Origin: Croceimicrobium sp965228705
Lineage (GTDB): Bacteria > Bacteroidota > Bacteroidia > Flavobacteriales > Schleiferiaceae
Assembly: GCF_965228705.1 (NCBI RefSeq)
Contig: NZ_OZ245832.1
Coordinates: 3,410,001-3,474,000, forward strand
Direction: 5' to 3'
Length of the DNA stretch: 64,000 bases
Shown here: one piece after another, positions 62,067 to 64,000 of the stretch
Position numbering within the stretch: position 1 is the stretch's first letter
Layout of the letters: each line of letters opens with the position of its first letter
Made by a program: the position numbers and the translations under genes
The notes under the pieces: model-generated
What the model was told of the DNA's origin: nothing
Database searches by the model: none
What the model saw: the letters and a program-made list of their open reading frames with translations, nothing else

Positions 62067-63107
62067 ATGAAATATTTTCGAAAGATCGCAACCTCAGTTT
62101 GTCTCCTTGGCCTCGTTGGAAGCGCGTATGCGGGTAACCCCCAACGTGCAGGACAAGCAGGTGCTCCCGAATTATTAATCAACCCTTGGGCACGTTCCTC
62201 TGGTTGGGGTGGAGTTAACATTGCTGGAGTTTCTGGCGTAGAGTCTAGTTTTTTAAACATTGCTGGGATTGCAAACACCAATGGAACGGAAGTTTCATTT
62301 GTGAATACTCAGTGGTTAGTAGGTGCCGGAATCGGGATTAATGCTGCAGGCTTTAATCAGTCGGTTGGAGATAATGGTGTTTTAGCTGCCAATTTTGTCT
62401 CCTTTGACTATGGTTCCTGGCAACGAACTACCGTTAATAATCCAGAAGGTGGAGTAGGAGAAGTAAGCCCTTCTACAGCCATCATCGGTTTGGGTTATGC
62501 CCAGAAGTTCACGGAATCTATTCGTGGTGGGGTGAACATTAAGATTTACACTACCAGTATCGTAGATATGAATGTTACTTCTGCCAGTGTAGACGCCGGG
62601 GTGCAATACGTAACCGGTGCTCGTGATCAGGTTAAGTTTGGTATTACTTTGAAGAATATCGGACCATCCGCTCGCTATAACGGTGAGGGGCAATCTATCA
62701 CCTTGGTGGTGCCTCAAGGCGGTTATTCTCAAGAATACAATGAGCGTAGTGAGTCATTCGAATTACCAGCAACTCTGTCTATTGGGGGTAGCTATGATTT
62801 CGAATTTGACCAACAGCGTTTAACCGTAGCAGGTGCATTCCAGTCTAACTCTTTCGAGAAAGACATTTATACGGTAGGTGCCGAATATTCATTTAAGGAA
62901 ATTGTAGCGGTTCGTGCCGGATACAATTTCTTCGATGATCGTTCGTATGCGAAAAATACTACTGTATTTAATGGTATAACTGCTGGTTTATCATTTGATA
63001 TTCCGCTTTCCAAAGACAACGATAATACCTTCCAATTGGATTACGCTTACCGTAGTACTGACTTCTTCAGTGGAGTGCACAGTATCGGTGTATCCATCCT
63101 GCTCTAA
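62067..63107 (+). CDS. PorV/PorQ-family outer-membrane protein
   Basis: A 346-residue barrel. Signal peptide MKYFRKIATSVCLLGLVGSAYA-G, then the family start AGQAGAPELLINPWARSSGWGGVNIAGVSGVESSFLNIAGIAN, and a barrel ending SIGVSILL. PorV binds T9SS cargo at the translocon and hands it to the attachment complex; PorQ-like paralogues act similarly. As it sits 24 bases after a giant T9SS cargo, it is likely a dedicated partner and not the housekeeping PorV. Confidence 0.85.
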   Translation: MKYFRKIATSVCLLGLVGSAYAGNPQRAGQAGAPELLINPWARSSGWGGVNIAGVSGVESSFLNIAGIANTNGTEVSFVNTQWLVGAGIGINAAGFNQSVGDNGVLAANFVSFDYGSWQRTTVNNPEGGVGEVSPSTAIIGLGYAQKFTESIRGGVNIKIYTTSIVDMNVTSASVDAGVQYVTGARDQVKFGITLKNIGPSARYNGEGQSITLVVPQGGYSQEYNERSESFELPATLSIGGSYDFEFDQQRLTVAGAFQSNSFEKDIYTVGAEYSFKEIVAVRAGYNFFDDRSYAKNTTVFNGITAGLSFDIPLSKDNDNTFQLDYAYRSTDFFSGVHSIGVSILL

Positions 63108-63139
63108 TTAAGTAGCGGAAGGAATCGAATAATTTTAGA

Positions 63140-63147
63140 TATCTTTG
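63140..63147 (+). promoter_or_regulatory. -7 element (TAnnTTTG) upstream of greA
   Basis: TATCTTTG is a full match to the -7 consensus; no -33 TTG is seen at the usual spacing. A start of transcription about seven bases on would fall at the foot of the hairpin 63152-63182. Confidence 0.45.
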
Positions 63148-63151
63148 CCAA

Positions 63152-63182
63152 GCAGAAAAGACCTCATTGAGGTCTTTTCTGC
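63152..63182. terminator. 14-base perfect hairpin between the PorV-like gene and greA
   Basis: gcagaaaagacctc (63152-63165) pairs fully with gaggtcttttctgc (63169-63182) around a three-base loop att. A T-run lies inside the right arm. It can end the upstream operon in one direction and also forms the 5' end of a greA leader. Confidence 0.75.
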
Positions 63183-63200
63183 GTTTTAATCTATAGAAGA

Positions 63201-63674
63201 ATGGGAGTAAGTTATTATAGTAAAGAAGGATTAGAGAAGCTTAAGAAAGAATTGGAGCAGATGAAGAGCGTAGAGCGTCCTAAAATCTCACAGCAAATTG
63301 CGGAAGCAAGAGATAAGGGTGATCTTTCTGAAAATGCCGAATACGATGCTGCCAAGGAAGCGCAAGGCTTGCTCGAAATGAAGATTAGCAAGTTGGAAGA
63401 AACCTTGTCTAATGCCCGTTTAATGGACACCTCAAAGATTGATACCAGTAAAGTAATGGTATTGTCTACCGTGACCATTAAGAACAAGCGTAATGGCGCG
63501 CAAATGACTTACAAATTGGTTAGTGAAAGTGAAGCCGATCTTAAAAGCGGTAAGATTTCCATTAGCAGCCCCATTGGAAAAGGTTTGTCTGGTAAGCATG
63601 TTGGCGAAGTGGCCGAAATTCAGACCCCGGCAGGTAAAATGGAATTTGAGATATTAGATATCAAATTCGATTAA
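63201..63674 (+). CDS. greA: Transcription elongation factor GreA
   Basis: A 157-residue factor that rescues backtracked RNA polymerase by stimulating transcript cleavage. The N-terminal coiled coil holds the two acidic residues at its tip (GDLSENAEYDAAKEAQ). The C-terminal FKBP-like domain has ISISSPIGKGLSGKHVGEVAEIQTPAG. Full length. It is followed by the HIT gene one base after its stop. Confidence 0.97.
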   Translation: MGVSYYSKEGLEKLKKELEQMKSVERPKISQQIAEARDKGDLSENAEYDAAKEAQGLLEMKISKLEETLSNARLMDTSKIDTSKVMVLSTVTIKNKRNGAQMTYKLVSESEADLKSGKISISSPIGKGLSGKHVGEVAEIQTPAGKMEFEILDIKFD

Positions 63675-63675
63675 T

Positions 63676-64000
63676 ATGCCATCCATCTTTAGTAGAATCA
63701 TTCAGGGCGAATTGCCTTCTTATAAAATCGGTGAAACGGAAGATGCCTTTGCCTTCCTGGATATTTCACCTTTGCATTCAGGACATACCTTGGTTGTTCC
63801 TAAAAAGGAAGTGGATTATCTGTTTGATCTACCTGACCATGAGTATCAGGCTTTAATGGCATTCTCTAAAAAGGTGGCGCATGCAGTTGGAAAAGCGGTG
63901 CCCTGTAAAAGAGTAGGAGTAGCCGTAATTGGATTAGAAGTCCCCCACGCTCATGTTCATTTGATTCCCATCGATAATGTGAGTGACATCGACTTTAGCC
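63676..64000 (+). CDS. HIT-family protein, 3' end cut by window
   Basis: 108 codons are visible from an ATG one base after the greA stop. The start SIFSRIIQGELPSYKI and the catalytic histidine triad HAHVHLIP (near residues 94-101) identify a histidine-triad nucleotide hydrolase of the Hint type. The remaining C-terminus lies outside the window. greA followed by a HIT gene is a usual Bacteroidota order. Confidence 0.93.
   Translation, partial: MPSIFSRIIQGELPSYKIGETEDAFAFLDISPLHSGHTLVVPKKEVDYLFDLPDHEYQALMAFSKKVAHAVGKAVPCKRVGVAVIGLEVPHAHVHLIPIDNVSDIDFS

Overview
The window is a piece of chromosome from a member of the Bacteroidota, most likely a marine flavobacterium (Flavobacteriales). The support is the pair of gliding genes gldB and gldC, many exported proteins with C-terminal sorting domains for the type IX secretion system (T9SS), promoters of the Bacteroidota form (TTG, about 19-20 bases, TAnnTTTG), PorV-like and TonB-dependent outer-membrane proteins, and the chromosomal order alaS / M23 peptidase / MerR regulator. 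Genes are tightly packed, and several neighbours share stop and start bases (TAATG or ATGA).

Layout. 1-8.9 kb: a YwqK-like repeat protein cut by the window edge, a transglutaminase-like protein, a T9SS cargo, then der, nadE, a barrel protein, gldB, gldC and engB. 9.3-13.7 kb: envelope genes (lipoproteins, an SGNH esterase, a PagL-like lipid A deacylase, an OmpH-like chaperone). 13.7-17.8 kb: alaS, an M23 endopeptidase and a MerR regulator. 17.8-25.9 kb: a TonB receptor of unknown substrate, then a TPP riboswitch that precedes a second TonB receptor and a ThiY-like lipoprotein. These converge on an operon of phosphopantetheinyl transferase, GGGP synthase, YkoF-like thiamine-binding protein, PnuC/PnuT transporter and NadR-like kinase. 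Read together, this looks like a thiamine (or precursor) capture route from outer membrane to cytoplasm. 25.9-29.7 kb: ahcY and a three-gene phosphorelay.

29.7-43 kb is an accessory stretch. It holds a decayed histidine-kinase tail, an M43 metalloprotease, a propeller-type secreted protein, a hybrid sensor kinase with its LytTR regulator, further secreted proteins and a small GldM-C-like protein. 43.07-46.89 kb is an islet bounded by two 140-base direct repeats, the right one running into the intact initiator tRNA gene. Inside is a three-gene operon of unknown function. An IS3-family element with 4-base target duplications has split its third gene, and I could rebuild the original 224-codon frame by removing the element.

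47-54 kb returns to core genes: a large exported protein, era, a leucine-rich-repeat protein, ribF, atpD, atpC and a degenerate Rieske-like lipoprotein. 54.2-63.1 kb is a three-gene outer-membrane module (1238-residue TonB receptor, 1364-residue T9SS cargo, PorV-like barrel) whose codon use looks like that of atpD and ahcY, suggesting high expression. The window ends with greA, preceded by a strong leader hairpin, and a partial HIT-family gene.
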